64,000 nucleotides of DNA. Origin: Parus major (taxonomy: Eukaryota; Chordata; Aves; Passeriformes; Paridae). Shown piece by piece: positions 13,670 through 25,427 of the stretch (positions within the stretch are counted from its first letter, which is position 1; the number at the start of each line of letters is the position of its first letter). A program made the position numbers and the translations under genes. The notes under the pieces are model-generated. The model did not search any database and was not told where the DNA came from. It saw only the letters and a list, made by a program, of their open reading frames with translations. The stretch spans positions 42,941,645 to 43,005,644 of the forward strand of contig NC_031799.1 of NCBI RefSeq assembly GCF_001522545.3, written 5' to 3'.

Positions 13670-14324
13670 TAAATGCTACAATACGTGCTTTCTATATTAC
13701 CTACCTAGGTATGTTTATATCATTTAGAAGTACATATTGCAAGAATGGCATGCTGTTTTGCATCCTGATTTGCTTGCTTTTCTTTCCTGATGGACATCTC
13801 CTGACAAAACAAAGGGTTCCACTGGTGTGCTCTGAGCAAACCATGCTGACTTTGACATGGAGAGATGTTTCCTGCTGAGACGACAAGATCTCTACAAGGG
13901 AGGCTCTCCTGCCTCTGCACCTCTGGATCTGTGGAGTTTTGCTTTGGGATGGGATTACTTGGGCATGGGATTACTTGAGCTGGCTACCCTAGCCTCTGTC
14001 ATGTTGAGGAGCCTCACAGTATTTGGTACAGCGGAGAAGAAAACTGAGGGATGGTATACCTTGCATCAGCAAGCAGGCTTCAAATTTCTCCCTTCAAATT
14101 TGGTTCCCCAGGCTCCATATTTTTAATTACATGGGCTTCCTTTTGCATTTTGGAGTGATTTCCTTCAGCTTTTTGCTGAAGACCCCAATCCTAGGACTGC
14201 AGAGATAGCAAGTTATCCTTCAAGGGCAGAGGTTCCATCTGGATACACATCTCCAGCATGTGCAGCCTCTGACATGGCACTGGTGCTAAGATAGATGTTA
14301 CATATTGTGTTTTTCTCTTTGCAG

Positions 14325-14330
14325 GTAAGC
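14325..14330 (+). promoter_or_regulatory. Recursive-splice-like donor fused to an acceptor
   Basis: The sequence TTTTTCTCTTTGCAG ends at 14324 and is followed at once by GTAAGC. An acceptor abutting a donor is the defining layout of a zero-length recursive splice site. Used as an ordinary acceptor in the frame of the preceding exon, it would give a stop (TAA) right after the split codon, so it is not a coding exon start. Function is inferred from motif alone. Confidence 0.4.
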
Positions 14331-14598
14331 AGCCAATATAATCTGTTAGACAATATTAGGCTGTCTCCCAGCCCTCTTCTTTTACCCAGAAAATAGTTTC
14401 TTTCTGTGTCCCTGGAGAGGAAGATGATGCTCATAAAGAGGGTAGTGCAAAAGAGAAACCAGCATTTTACCTGCAGTGCCCTCTGTTGCATAAAGCTGTG
14501 TTCAGCTTTTTGCTCAGAAAGGTGGAAGGTGATAAGGGTTGCCAAAAGTCTAGACTTTGCCCCCAAGCTGAAATGAGTTGTTTCTGGTTAATTTTCAG

Positions 14599-14979
14599 GA
14601 TGGTGGAGGAGGGGGAAGCAGCCAGAGGAGGATACGAAGATTTCCTTGGGCAGAGGCACTCTGACGTCTCCACTGATCTGTACAGCTCACAGTTTGAAAA
14701 CATCCTAGACAATGCATCTTTGTACTACAGTGCGGAATCGCTGGAGACATTGTACTCGGAGCCCGATAGCTACTTCAGTTTTGAGATGCCACTCACTCCC
14801 ATGATCCAGCAGCGCATGAAGGAGGGTGGACAATTTTTAGATAGGACATCAGCTTTGGGGCAGACAGATGTCCCTGATAGGGAGGTCAAGGCACGTGGTG
14901 AAGGCATCGCCAATGGCTTAAGGGATACAAGCGAAACACTCTTCAAAGGAGATGTCACAGAAGTCCCTCGTCTGGAAAG
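14599..14979 (+). CDS. PSD3: PSD3 coding exon with conserved pre-Sec7 motif (381 nt)
   Basis: Acceptor TTAATTTTCAG ends at 14598 and donor GTAAAA starts at 14980. One nucleotide completes the split codon, followed by 126 codons and 2 nt of the next. The first half holds the strongest PSD3 signature of the N-terminal region, LYYSAESLETLYSEPDSYF, followed by FEMPLTPMIQQRMKEGGQF, both nearly identical to mammalian PSD3. The second half (DREVKARGEG to EVPRLE) is much more divergent. The segment is acidic and aromatic-rich. No enzymatic domain lies here, and its role is not established by sequence. Phase continues exactly into the exon at 27904, about 12.9 kb downstream, across an intron with its own CpG island. 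Confidence 0.96.
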
Positions 14980-15804
14980 GTAAAAGTAGTGAGTGAGCTT
15001 TCTATGTGCTTGGAGATTGTTCCTCAGTCTCTGTTTACTTCAGTGTACTGTCACAGGGTGTAGTTTTGCCTCTTAACACTTCAAATTTTCTACAGAGAAT
15101 CATTTCCAGGGTGACTGCGGGAGAGAAATGAGCCATCCAAACCTGTCATTCATAAGAAGAGTGCAAATTTACATTATGAAGGTTTATTAGGCAATGCTGA
15201 TGTGTTGATAAAAGTCTGTCTGATACTATCACATCTCTGGGACCTGTCTCTGGAGGAGTTAGTTATTGGTTACAAATGAACCTTGTTCAGTTCCAGTTCC
15301 TACCTGAATTTATTGGCAGCAACTTTAGGAGCAGTAACACTTTGTGTACACAAATTAGTTGTCCAAATGCAGTCTGTGATCTGGATGTTAAAGATGTGTC
15401 TCTGGGCATAGTGTTTCCTCTCTTGAGGCCAGTGGGAGTTTAGGACATTACTTCTGCTGGGATGAGATTTTGCTTCCACCACATTCACAGGTTAGCTACT
15501 TCTTTCATTTGTGCACATACTTCCTAAAAGAGGAGTGAGCATTCAAAAAAATGTTAGAAATTTCTGTTTAGGTAAAAGGGGAGGGGAGAAAATATATTAA
15601 AAGAAAGAGTCATTTGAGAAGCAAGAACTAGGTTGAGTGGTTGGAAAATACTGTACAATTGTAGGAAATCACTCCTATGTGCAAACTTTTCTTACAGTGT
15701 GCAGTCAAAAAGAGTAGGGACAATGAAAAGTAGCCACAAAGTAGGAGATTGAGTTAAAACCAGAGTGGTGAAGGTGCAACTCACCTGCAAAGTGGTGAAG
15801 GGCC

Positions 15805-15832
15805 TTGTGAGGGACAAAGATGTCCCTCACAA
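15805..15832. repeat. Perfect inverted repeat, 12-bp arms, 4-nt loop
   Basis: TTGTGAGGGACA (15805-15816) is followed by AAGA and then its exact reverse complement (15821-15832). It would form a stable hairpin in RNA or a small cruciform in DNA. No known repeat family is recognised. Confidence 0.85.
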
Positions 15833-16689
15833 AGGGTCTTCATCCTCCAGAGACAGGATGTTATCTTAGAGTCCAAAGACTATTCCTTTAGATGGAATTA
15901 ATCTAGTTCGAGCTTTCCAGGGAGTAAGGGTGGGAGATGTTTTATCTGTTTTATTTCTTTTATGTTAAAATGAAAGAAGTCCTTTTGAGCAGAAGTAGTT
16001 TTGCTAACTACAGATTAAGGTACAGTCGGCTCTTAAAACAAAAGGATAAGGACCTTAGGGTTTAAAGTATTTTTCCCTCAATCATAGAGTGAAAAAGGTC
16101 CTTCTTTGTTTAAATCTTGTGCATGCATGGTGCCTGCCAATAGGCAGTAAGTGACTGCTAATCTGCAATAACCTGTATGGAGCCAGAGCCTGAGGTCAGT
16201 CCTGAGACTTGCAGCTACTTACCTATAGCAAAACCAAAGACTGACATAAAACTGGACAGGGGAGAACAAGCAGTACATTCAGATCCTGATTCTTACTCCA
16301 CTGTTGCAGCATCTAGTATCTAAAATATACTGTCAAGTAAGGCCCACATTGTCTCATCAAGACAAAAAATTATCACAAAGACAAGGTGTGTTTAGATGAG
16401 TCACATCAGATGCCTGCCTAATGTGGATTTCAGTTAGATTTAATTTTAGTTTAGATTTGCAGCCATACTGATAAATCAGCAGTAGACGTTGAAATAGTTT
16501 TTCCTCAATTAAAAAAAAAAAAATAAAGAAAAGGAAGAAAAAGTGTTTCTGGCTTTTTAGGGACAAGCTTCAAGGGCTCACCTAAGGCTGGTGCCAGTAG
16601 AGAATGTCACCGCAGCAGGATGACTAGCCACAAGTATGCCCAACAGAGTAATCCTCCCAACAATAATCTTATAGCAAACACCACCCTTC

Positions 16690-17500
16690 CTCCTCCGGTA
16701 TCCCGGTATCGTGTTGTATTGCGCCAGGCGTGTATGTTGTGTGGTAACTGACAGGCGGCTGGCAGGTCGTGAGTACTACTTTGTTGGAGCCAGTGGGGAA
16801 TCACGGTGTTAGGAGCGCGGGGAAGCAGTGTGTGCGTGCTGGGGCGGCGGGAGGTTTATCGCAGAGGGGTCAAGCCGGTGTGTCACGGTGATGCTCAGGT
16901 GAACCAGAAATAGCCTCCTGAACCCTGGCGGCTGGAGCTTGAAGGCGCGGTTGTGTAGCCTGAAGCAATCCGTGACATAGGTTTACCTAAGTCTGCCTGT
17001 GCGATGCGTGTGTATGGTACCTCTGTGTCTCCTGCTCTCGTTTCCTACGGCGTCGTGAGCCTGCGGTTGTGCTTGGGGCTGCAATTCCTCACACGTAGTG
17101 CCTGCCTGGCGCTGCAGAGCAGCGGGGGCACCCTCCGCAGTGGTCCAGCCCTCCCGGAGGAGGAGGGTGGGGGGAGGCAAGCCCTCCGCCCCGCCGTGCC
17201 CGGCCCCGCGCGGCCGAAGCGCTCCGTGCGCTTTGCTCGGCCGCTGCTCCCCGCTCCCGCCTGGAGGAGAGCGGCGGGAGAAGCCCCTCCCAGAGGGGTG
17301 GGGGTTGCTGTGGGGGCTCGGCATGTGGATACTGGCAAGTGCAAAGGGAAGCGGGGGGGTTTCGGGTGCGGGGGATATGGGAGCAGAGCGGGGCAGTGTG
17401 GGACAGCAAGGAGCATGAGACCCCCTCCTTCTCCCCCGACGCACCCCCCCCCACCCCCCGCCCCCCTTGTCCGGAAACCCTACTGCCAACCCGAGGGAGC
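16690..17500. promoter_or_regulatory. PSD3: Intragenic CpG island, likely alternative PSD3 promoter
   Basis: CpG dinucleotides are dense from about 16.7 kb to 17.5 kb, most strongly at 17110-17290 (GC-rich runs such as GGCCCCGCGCGGCCG). The flanking intron is CpG-poor. No other island occurs in the window. Its position between the N-terminal exons and the Sec7 exons makes a shorter-isoform promoter the simplest reading. The long open frames on both strands here (up to 182 codons) are Pro/Arg/Gly-rich, overlap each other in several frames, and are by-products of high GC content rather than genes. No TATA box stands out. The transcription start and first exon boundary cannot be set from sequence. 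Confidence 0.75.
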
Positions 17501-17982
17501 AAAAACCGAAAACAAAATCTCAGCAGTGGCTTGTGCCGTGGCATTTTGGTGATAGAAAAAGTGACTGGGGAGGGAGCATGCTTCCAAGTACCAGCACTAG
17601 TTAATGGGGGAGCAGTGTGAAACAGAGCAGTTCTTCTTGGCCCAGAGCAGAAGGGAACGGCCGATTTTAGAGCAAAGAGCTGGTGGTTTTACACATGGAA
17701 ATTGAAAGCCTTATGCCAGTTGGGATAGGAGGAGCCAGGGCTCCCTGTGACCATGCCCTCCTGCTAGCAGGTAGTTGAGCACCATAGGCCCTTTTGCACT
17801 TGTCCGGAGGGATCCAGAGCGTACCTCACACGGGAGTGAGATTTTGATGCATAAGGACGAGGAAAGCTTGCCTCGTAATGAATAAGCGGGAGGGTAACAT
17901 CCTTCTCTGCTCTTAGGAAATTGCTGGCTTTGGGAGGGGTCAGCTCTGGTATGTGAGGGCCGGTCACATGCCTTCAGAACTG

Positions 17983-18023
<41 letters not shown>
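17983..18023. repeat. Poly-A tract, 41 bases
   Basis: An uninterrupted run of 41 A followed by GAGG and eight more A. The length suggests either a young homopolymer or the tail of a retroposed copy, but no recognisable gene copy or target duplication was found next to it. Confidence 0.95.
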
Positions 18024-18028
<5 letters not shown>

Positions 18029-18402
18029 AAAAAAACTATTAGAGGCTTGCAGGCTGCAAGTTCCTATGAGCTCCTGGGTGTCTGAAGATTTAATCCCTGC
18101 TGTCCTCCCAGTCAGCTGCTGGCCGTGGTTAAACGCAGTAAGTCCTGGCGAGTGGTGTATGATGGACCTGCCTGCTTTGACAGCCACCTGCCGTACTTCC
18201 TTGTGGTAGGGGGATGCCAGCTGCCCCTAGGTTTTCCTGAAGGGCAGGCAGACTTATTTCTGCAAGTAGCCCTTTCTTGGCATAGCTTGGGTGCCCTTTG
18301 TGCCTGGCCAGTGGAGGAGGGATGGCTGGGGGACAAGGGAGTGCAGCTTGCCTTCCTTCGGGACTTTTTGGGTCTTTGGGGTGGAGTTTATTCTCTTTCA
18401 GT

Positions 18403-18548
18403 TCTCTGAGCTAAACTCAGTTGGTTAGAACATGGTGCTAATAATGCCAAAATTGAGGGTTTGATCCCTGTGTGGGCCATTCACTTAGCAGTTGGAGTCA
18501 TGATCCTTTTGTGTCCCTTCCAACTCAGAATGTTCTGTCGTTCTGTAG
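18403..18548 (+). mobile_element. tRNA-Ile-derived SINE with CR1-like tail (TguSINE1 type)
   Basis: The 5' part resembles tRNA-Ile: an A-box-like CTCAGTTGGTTAGAACATGG, an AAT anticodon inside GCTAATAATGCC, and the B-box GGTTTGATCCC before GGGCCA. Right after it comes TTCACTTAGCAGTTGGAGTC and a segment ending CCCTTCCAACTCAGAATG, then TTCTGT repeats, the kind of 3' end found in CR1 LINEs. This chimera is the structure of passerine TguSINE1, mobilised by CR1 machinery. It is not a functional tRNA gene: the acceptor stem is degraded and several stem pairs are lost. Boundaries are approximate and no clear target duplication was seen. Confidence 0.87.
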
Positions 18549-18830
18549 TGAATATTCCTCTGAGGGGAAAAGAAAATACTTCTTTTTTTATTTTAAGGCA
18601 GCTGAAGTAGCCTTAAATTTCCACAGGAGGGGGTGGGAGAACAGGGGGAGGAGGGGTAGTGTGTAAGGTTTTAGAGCTGACTGACAGCCTTGCTGTGTGT
18701 CAGGGCACCATGGTGTCCTCATGAAATAGGCTGAGCCGCAGGTTGCCCGTGTAATGAAGCTTTGTAATGACAATAAGGACGTAGCATTTGGGGTGTGTTT
18801 GGTGCCCTTGTCTCTTTGTTATCCTTGCAG

Positions 18831-18907
18831 AGGCATGCAGTCTGCACTGTCACACCTACGCCCAGGTGCTGTACTGCTCCTTTCCCATACCAGTGGGCTG
18901 TGTTAAG
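18831..18907 (+). other. Exon-like segment (candidate cryptic, poison or 5' UTR exon)
   Basis: A pyrimidine-rich acceptor (TGTTATCCTTGCAG, ending 18830) and a consensus donor (TTAAG|GTGAGC at 18908) bracket 77 bp. One frame stays open through it, but that frame does not match the phase of the flanking PSD3 exons. In the PSD3 phase it ends in TAA, and 77 nt would shift the frame. It lies about 1.3 kb after the CpG island. It could be a non-coding exon of an island-derived transcript, a poison exon, or chance. Confidence 0.3.
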
Positions 18908-20086
18908 GTGAGCAAGGCTCACTTTTCTTTATTTGTGAGTTTAGTCTTTCTTTTAGAGGCAGGAAGGAAAAGTGTTTGCAAGGTGGTACCAAAATAATGA
19001 CCTTGAGTTTGTGTTGCCTGGACTAGGTGTAATCATTTGCAAATTGATTAACAATGCTGGTCCAAGTGAGAGTGTGGTGAAGGGGATATGTTTACAAAGC
19101 AGTAAGATATACCTGAGGGGAAAAGGAGTTACCTTTTCTATGTACACTACAGACAAAGCATCTGCATGACTAAATGTGAAGTGTGAAATTACCTCTGTGA
19201 TGATCTTTATACTTCAAAGGCTGGACTTGTTTTAGTCTTCTCTTTTACTACACACTTTACAGCAGGCTTTCCGTTCCATCTCCCCTTGTAGGCTGAATTG
19301 AGTCAGAATAAAAAATTTTAAAAAAATTTTAAAAAACCCACAAAACAACAACAAAAAACTTACGGCATTTCTTTTCCTGCAATAAGTGCCTTTTCCTGTT
19401 GTCTTGGGAAGTATTGTCTCTGTTGGCAGGACATTGACCAAGATTTTTGTAAATCCAGAGAGAAAAAAAATTGTATTGCAGCTCCTAATCCTCAAAAATG
19501 CTAAATATTTGCCACCTGCCATCATCTTCAAGGAACTGCTAGTGCTCAGCAAATTCTGCAAGTCCTGTTATTTTTTTTCTCCTGGAGATGCAAACACAAA
19601 TTTAGTTTTATATGTATTCAAGAGGGGAAGAAAACAAACTCCCTAAAGCAATCTGGTGATTCTCAGAATAAATTCACAAGAATGTAGCCTGAAATTCCCA
19701 TGGGTACCAGGTTACTTTTAATTGTTGGGGCCTCTTGTAGAAGTTCCCATGGTGGGTATTTTTCTTCTGTGTATAGGTAATTTCCAGCCATTTCTTACTT
19801 GGCACTGTGCTTATTCCTTCCTTAAGACAATAAACTTTGTTGACAAATAAATCAAATTTTGATTCCTCTCTACGGGCTGATTCTCTAAGTCTCTTCCCAG
19901 TTTATGAGTACCCACATGCCAGTTATATTTCTAGTTTTCAGTTTGCACACTGGTATTTTTGTCCAAAGTAGCTTGTATTTCATTTTTCAGAGTAGTTATA
20001 AGGCTCAATACTTTGGAATCTAACATGTAACCTTTATACAATCATTTTATTAGTCTATTTGATGTAGGTGTGGTAGAATTTTTTTG

Positions 20087-20132
20087 CACTTTGAGATTCA
20101 GTTGAAAAGATTCACTTTGAGACCCAGTTGAA
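20087..20132. repeat. Short two-copy tandem duplication, period 26 bp
   Basis: Two near-copies beginning CACTTTGAGA and running through CAGTTGAA start at 20087 and 20113. A minor local duplication with no function evident. Confidence 0.6.
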
Positions 20133-23100
20133 TTTTTTCATTTAGTGTGAAATCTGCTGAGATTCCTATTTTTCTGAGTGGATGTTTTTTCACTTCAGAC
20201 ATGCCTCAGCTCATGGCAGACTCTGGGACCAAGGAGTCATAGGTCAGTCAGAACATGGTACTTCATATTTGCTGTCATCCATTTGCCTAGGATAAGGAAG
20301 GTTATTCAGAGGGATGGCATTGGTTATTGTCCTAGAAAAGCAAATGCATCAAATGCATCTGCAACTGGTGAGCAAGCAAACAACCACTGGAGCCCATTTT
20401 CATCTGTCAGTTGTTGAGCCACAGCTAACCACAATATGCTGGCATGGGTGTAGGTTAAATCCAGGTAAAGATGAAGTGGCACGATTCACAGGGGTAAATT
20501 TCAAAATGCCACTGGCATTTTGACAGCTGAAGATTTGCCTTGTTATTTATTACACTGCCTAGTTGTGTTGTGTTACACTATTGACCTTGATATTCCCTCA
20601 AGGAATGTGTCATCACTTTATCAAGGCTCTGGAGATACTCTGTACAGAGTTTGCCTTTGCTCTGGCTAATGAGGTGCATGGAACGCCAGTTTACAGAGTT
20701 TGTAAAGCTTCTTCTAGTTCCTAAATAAACTGTTGTTTTAGGGGAAAAAAAAGGGCTGCTGACTTTTCGCCTCTTCAGTTCCCAGCGTCCTCTGAAAATA
20801 AAATGAACAAAACAAAAATCCAGGAGCTGACAGAGAGAGGAAAGAAAAAAAAAAAAAGAAAAAAAAAAAAGTGGAGCAGCTGATCAGTTTGCTACACAAA
20901 GCTCCTCAGTACAGAGCTGTCAGCAGCTCAGCTTTTAAGCTGGCATCTGTTGGCACATCTCCATTAAAGTCAAAGCCATTTAGGTCAGGAAGGCTTGATT
21001 CACCAAAACCGAGGCATCTCTGCCAGCTCTGAGCTGGTCCCGAAGTGCAGCCTGCTGTCTCATCCATTAGCCACGACTGGCTGCTAGTCAAGCCCCTCTC
21101 CATGTTATTGCTGATGAAGTCTCTTCTTCTCTATGTGTGTGCTGGGATAGAGAGAGACAGAGCCTGGAAGCTGGCAGGAGAGCACAGAGAGGCATGCATG
21201 CCTTCAGATGTGATGCTGGAGCAGCGATGAAGAACAGGGCACCGAGTATGCAGACTCCTTTTTAGCACAGCTGGGTGAGCTGTGGGTTGGTTAGTGGTTG
21301 TTTTTTCTTTGTTGTTTTTTCTTTATTCGCTATTCTTTTTGAGGACAGGTGGTTCATTTTGCTGCATGGTTTCAATGTAAAGCTCCTGTTTGATACTAGT
21401 GCCAGTGATCAAGTGCTTTATCTGCACATTTGCAGGGATGCCTGAACCAAAAGGTGTATACACGTGTTTTTATGCATCTCCCGGTTTTGCTCCCTCCCAG
21501 GGAGGACCAGCTGGACCAGTCTCCCAACAGTTAAACTAAGCCCAAGCACAGAGGGGAAGTACTTTGCTGGCTTCCCAGTTTCGGTCCTATCCTGGAGGGC
21601 CCTGCAGGAGCCTTAGGGGGAGGAGGGTCATGTGGGTGCTGAACGCAGGGATGGTGACTCTTGACACCTGGAGCAGGGTGCTGAGGGGAGAGCTTGAGGG
21701 CTCCTGAAATGTGTTGGGGCCGAGTGTTTTCTGAGCAAGGTCATAGGTATGCAGTGCATTTGTTGGGTCTGTTTTTTATTTTTATTGGGGCAGGTGGATC
21801 AGATCCTGAATATGGGACAATCCTAATACTTTCAAGAGACCAGTCTCTGTGTCTATGCATGTCAGGAATATCCATTGCAAGGACGAGCCTTTGAGTACCC
21901 CTTGTGGTGAGGACCAGGGTTTCACTTTGTAGGCATGGTGACATTAATGTGGTGAGTGTCCCTTTGTGAGTACCAAACCTTGCTGTAGTGATGTATGAAG
22001 CCTGAGGTCAAAATGGAATCAAACATGAAGTATTTTTAGCAAGACATTTGTACTTCAGGTGGCAGCGGGCCAGCATGTATGTGTAATAAAGTACATGCTG
22101 TCTCTCAGAAGGGCTGCAATCCTGTCCCTGCATGTGGCAGGACTTCTTGTTCTCATGCTGTGATCCTGTAATGACAATTGCATTTGCTTTATACAAGCCT
22201 ACAGAAATGGTGTTTTATGAATGCTTTAGCTGCTACCTCCCTTTTTTACAATCACTAGGAATTATTTTAATGAAAAAAAAAACCAAATGATTACAGGAAG
22301 GAAGAGGTTATTTTTGAACAGCAGTATGCATTTCAGCCCCTGAAATTGACTTTGCATATGTATTTTATTGATAACCCTTAGGTGATTACAGGGATTACTT
22401 ACAACTTTGCTCCTCTCCGTGTGATGTGACATCTTTTTAATAGATGCCTGGTGGTTACTCTGGCTTGTGGACACCGTCCTTGCTTTGTATGTCCTGCCTG
22501 GTGTTGTGCTTCTGAGACACCCACTGAATTGAGCTGCAGCAAAGTGCAGCTGTGTCAGTCCTCAAAGAGGGATCTACTTCAAAGCATGTCTTTGAAGAGA
22601 ATCCATACGTAGGACTTCAAAGCTGTTTAAACCATTTGGAGTAAAATAGCACACTGAGTCATCTGCTAGGAAAGGGCATTATTTTTATTTTTTTATTATT
22701 TTTCTCCCCTTCCTACAGTTGTATCTTGGAGGAGCCCTGGAGCTGAAGGTAACTGGCAAGGTAAATCGTCGCTTGAAGTGCTTTTGTGCTCACTCTCTCT
22801 TGGCCCTGAAGAAGCTGGTTTGGAGCTGCAGCAAAGCTGCAGCACAGCCATTCCCAGCCCATTTATGTGGTCAGGTAATTTGTAGCAGGAACTGAGTCAT
22901 CACATCCCACTGCTGCTGGGATTTCTTCACTTTCTTCAGTGGGGCTGCTCCTTTCAGAGCTAGACTGTTCAAGCACAACTTTTCAGGTCCTTTTAAACAA
23001 AATTCAGACTGTGCCACTGCTTATGTCTGGTCTGCACTGAAATGTGAAAGGATATTGTTCACTGAACAGCCACATCTCTCCAAAGGGTTGCAGAGCAGGG

Positions 23101-24748
23101 ATTTGTTTCTGCAAGGCAGGAGATAAGGGGTAGAGTGGAGAAGTGGGGGCAGGCGCCTGACTGTTTCTGCTTTGTCCCTGCCATGCTTCTGAGGGGCTGT
23201 TGAACTAAACTATGCTTTTCATGGACAGAGTTTATGGTTATGGAGGGAATGCTCCCCAAGGAGAAGGCTCAGGTGAAAGCATTTAAAACAACAAAGCCAG
23301 CTCTGTCCTGCAGTGGGTGATTATTAGCTTCAGTGTGGCTCCCCAGTGGACACCATAGCCCTGCTGAAAAAACACTGGTTCTGGCCCTACCTTCAGTATG
23401 CCAGAATGTCTCTCCATCCTTCTTTACTTCTAATCATTGCTGCGTTTTGCTCTGATGGGTTTTGCTGGCAAATGCCTGATACAGCCTGCCTTGGAGTAAA
23501 GCTGATGTTAAAGGCATCAGTATTTATTTGAGAGAAGTTTGTTTTCCTCCTGTTTTCTCCTCCTGTCCTTCAAAAAAGTCTGTGAAGGTTCCATCCCTGT
23601 CTTAATCCATGCTCCTCTGCAACTGGTGCAACCAGTGACTCCCTTCAGACATGTATGCCAGATGAATTTGTGTTCCTTGGGGAAGGAATGTATGCATCCA
23701 GGGGAGTCCATGTGCCACAAAGCATATGCTGTGCATCAGTTGGTAAAATTTAAAGGCAGTGGCAAGCTGGGATCACTGAAGTGGCTGCAGTGAGGACAGC
23801 ACTTAGGCTGAGTTTTCACACCCTGCCGCTTTGTGTCAACTCTGAACATCACTTGCTTGTTAGCTGGGCCAATTGCACTGTGCTTTTACTCCATAAAGTA
23901 AAATGCTAATATGCATTTCTTCCTTGGGACAAAGCAGAGAGTTTAATCTCCATGGATTTGCTACGAAATGAAGAGCATACCAAGGTTTAAGGTATCATAA
24001 AGTCACACTCAGGCTGAGGTTTCCTCTTGCAGCCTAGTTGACTGGGAGAGTGGAGCACTGAGATTTGATGTGCCTGTATCATTATCATTATGTTACTGGC
24101 CTTGCTGTTTTTTTTTCTGGAAGTTACAGCCATTCTTCAATCAAACATTGCTGTGTAGAGTTTCAGTTTTGGTGGTACGTGGAATGGGAGGCGGGGACAG
24201 TAAGTGAATCTAGAATATTCTCAAACAGATCAAGTGTGCTGAGTGCTGAGCTTGGCAAGACTGAGATAGCTTGGCATTGGGAGCTGAATCACCGTAGAAC
24301 TGGTCTATAATGGAACAAGATTAAAAAAACAGTATAAAATGCCTAGTAGTTATGGTGTATTACAGAAAAGCTGGAAAGCCTACCAGAGCTTACAGTCTAC
24401 AGCTTACATGTTTTATCTCTGAGCTTGGAGAGGCGTCTGCTGCTGTATTTGCAGTTTACCACAGCAGCTGCTTATCACGTTCCTGTAATTTCTGGATATG
24501 GTGGTCACAACCTCTCTGCATTCCGTGTGGGTCTGGGCATGCTTTGATAGGAGAAAGGATGCATCAGGAGTGCGTTGCTGAAGACAGAAATATTGAAACC
24601 TATAGACCTGGTTTCTGGCCACAGCTCATGCTGTGAGACTGGAGAGGTCTGGAGTTTTTTTGTAGTTCTGTTTTCTGTGTTTTCTCATAGCAAAGATTAT
24701 TACAAGTATCTCTGGATAAAAATTAGCATCCATTGCTGGACAGGCACT

Positions 24749-24786
24749 TACCAGTATTAAGTTTAAGTTTTTACCAGTATTAAGTT
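24749..24786. repeat. Short two-copy tandem repeat, period 22 bp
   Basis: The 16-mer TTACCAGTATTAAGTT occurs at 24749 and again at 24771, separated by six bases. A minor local duplication. Confidence 0.8.
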
Positions 24787-25427
24787 AATTTACCATTACA
24801 ATCCACTAGCCTTGAATCTAGGATTAGGGGGAATATAATCTATTACATTTTTCAGCCTTCATTTTTCAGTGGAGGTTTCCCATTTTGATGTGATAAAGAG
24901 TAAAGCTGCATGAGAAATCCATGTCCAGCTTTGCCCTGTAGGGCTTTGTACACAAAGCTGTCTCTTGGCATTGTTTTAATGGTAGTGCTGCTGTGGATTC
25001 TTTATGTATAGAAACTGTAGACTGCAGAAGAGAGACCTATTTTCACCCTGGTTGCTTTTAGTGCTTAGTTAGAATTCATTATAAGCACTTTACTGAGGGA
25101 GGCAAGTATTACTGATTTCAGTAGATTAGTAAACTGAGGGATGGAGGGAAGGTTATGCACCCAGAAAGTGTTGAAAGTAAGAGATACCAGGTATTTGTCT
25201 GAGTAACACCACTTGGACCCTGCTAAAATATCCTGCCCTGAAGGCAACTTGCACAGTAGCCATGCACAGGGCATCTGCATTTCCTAAGCCCTCAGTGATA
25301 TGAGCACTGAGTCTTCAAGCCACCTAAATCCACTTGAGAACTGAAGTCTTACTTTACTGCTAAGAATCTGTCATTTCCCCTGAACAAGAGGCTTATGTTA
25401 AAGACAACCTGTATTGACTTGACAGCC

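Larger units (their letters stand above)
13156..14598 (+). other. PSD3: PSD3 intron, 1443 bp
   Basis: A short intron with GTGAGC donor and TTTTCAG acceptor. It contains a 38-bp imperfect tandem duplication at about 13594-13669, a small perfect hairpin (7-bp arms) at 14163-14181, and a pyrimidine tract followed directly by CAG|GTAAGC at 14324/14325, which looks like a recursive splice site. No coding exon is seen. Confidence 0.85.

Noticed and set aside
16983..17552. Several overlapping long open frames (up to 182 codons) on both strands in GC-rich DNA
   Set aside because: They overlap in four or more frames, have Pro/Arg/Gly composition driven by GC content, and show no domain. The CpG island explains them.
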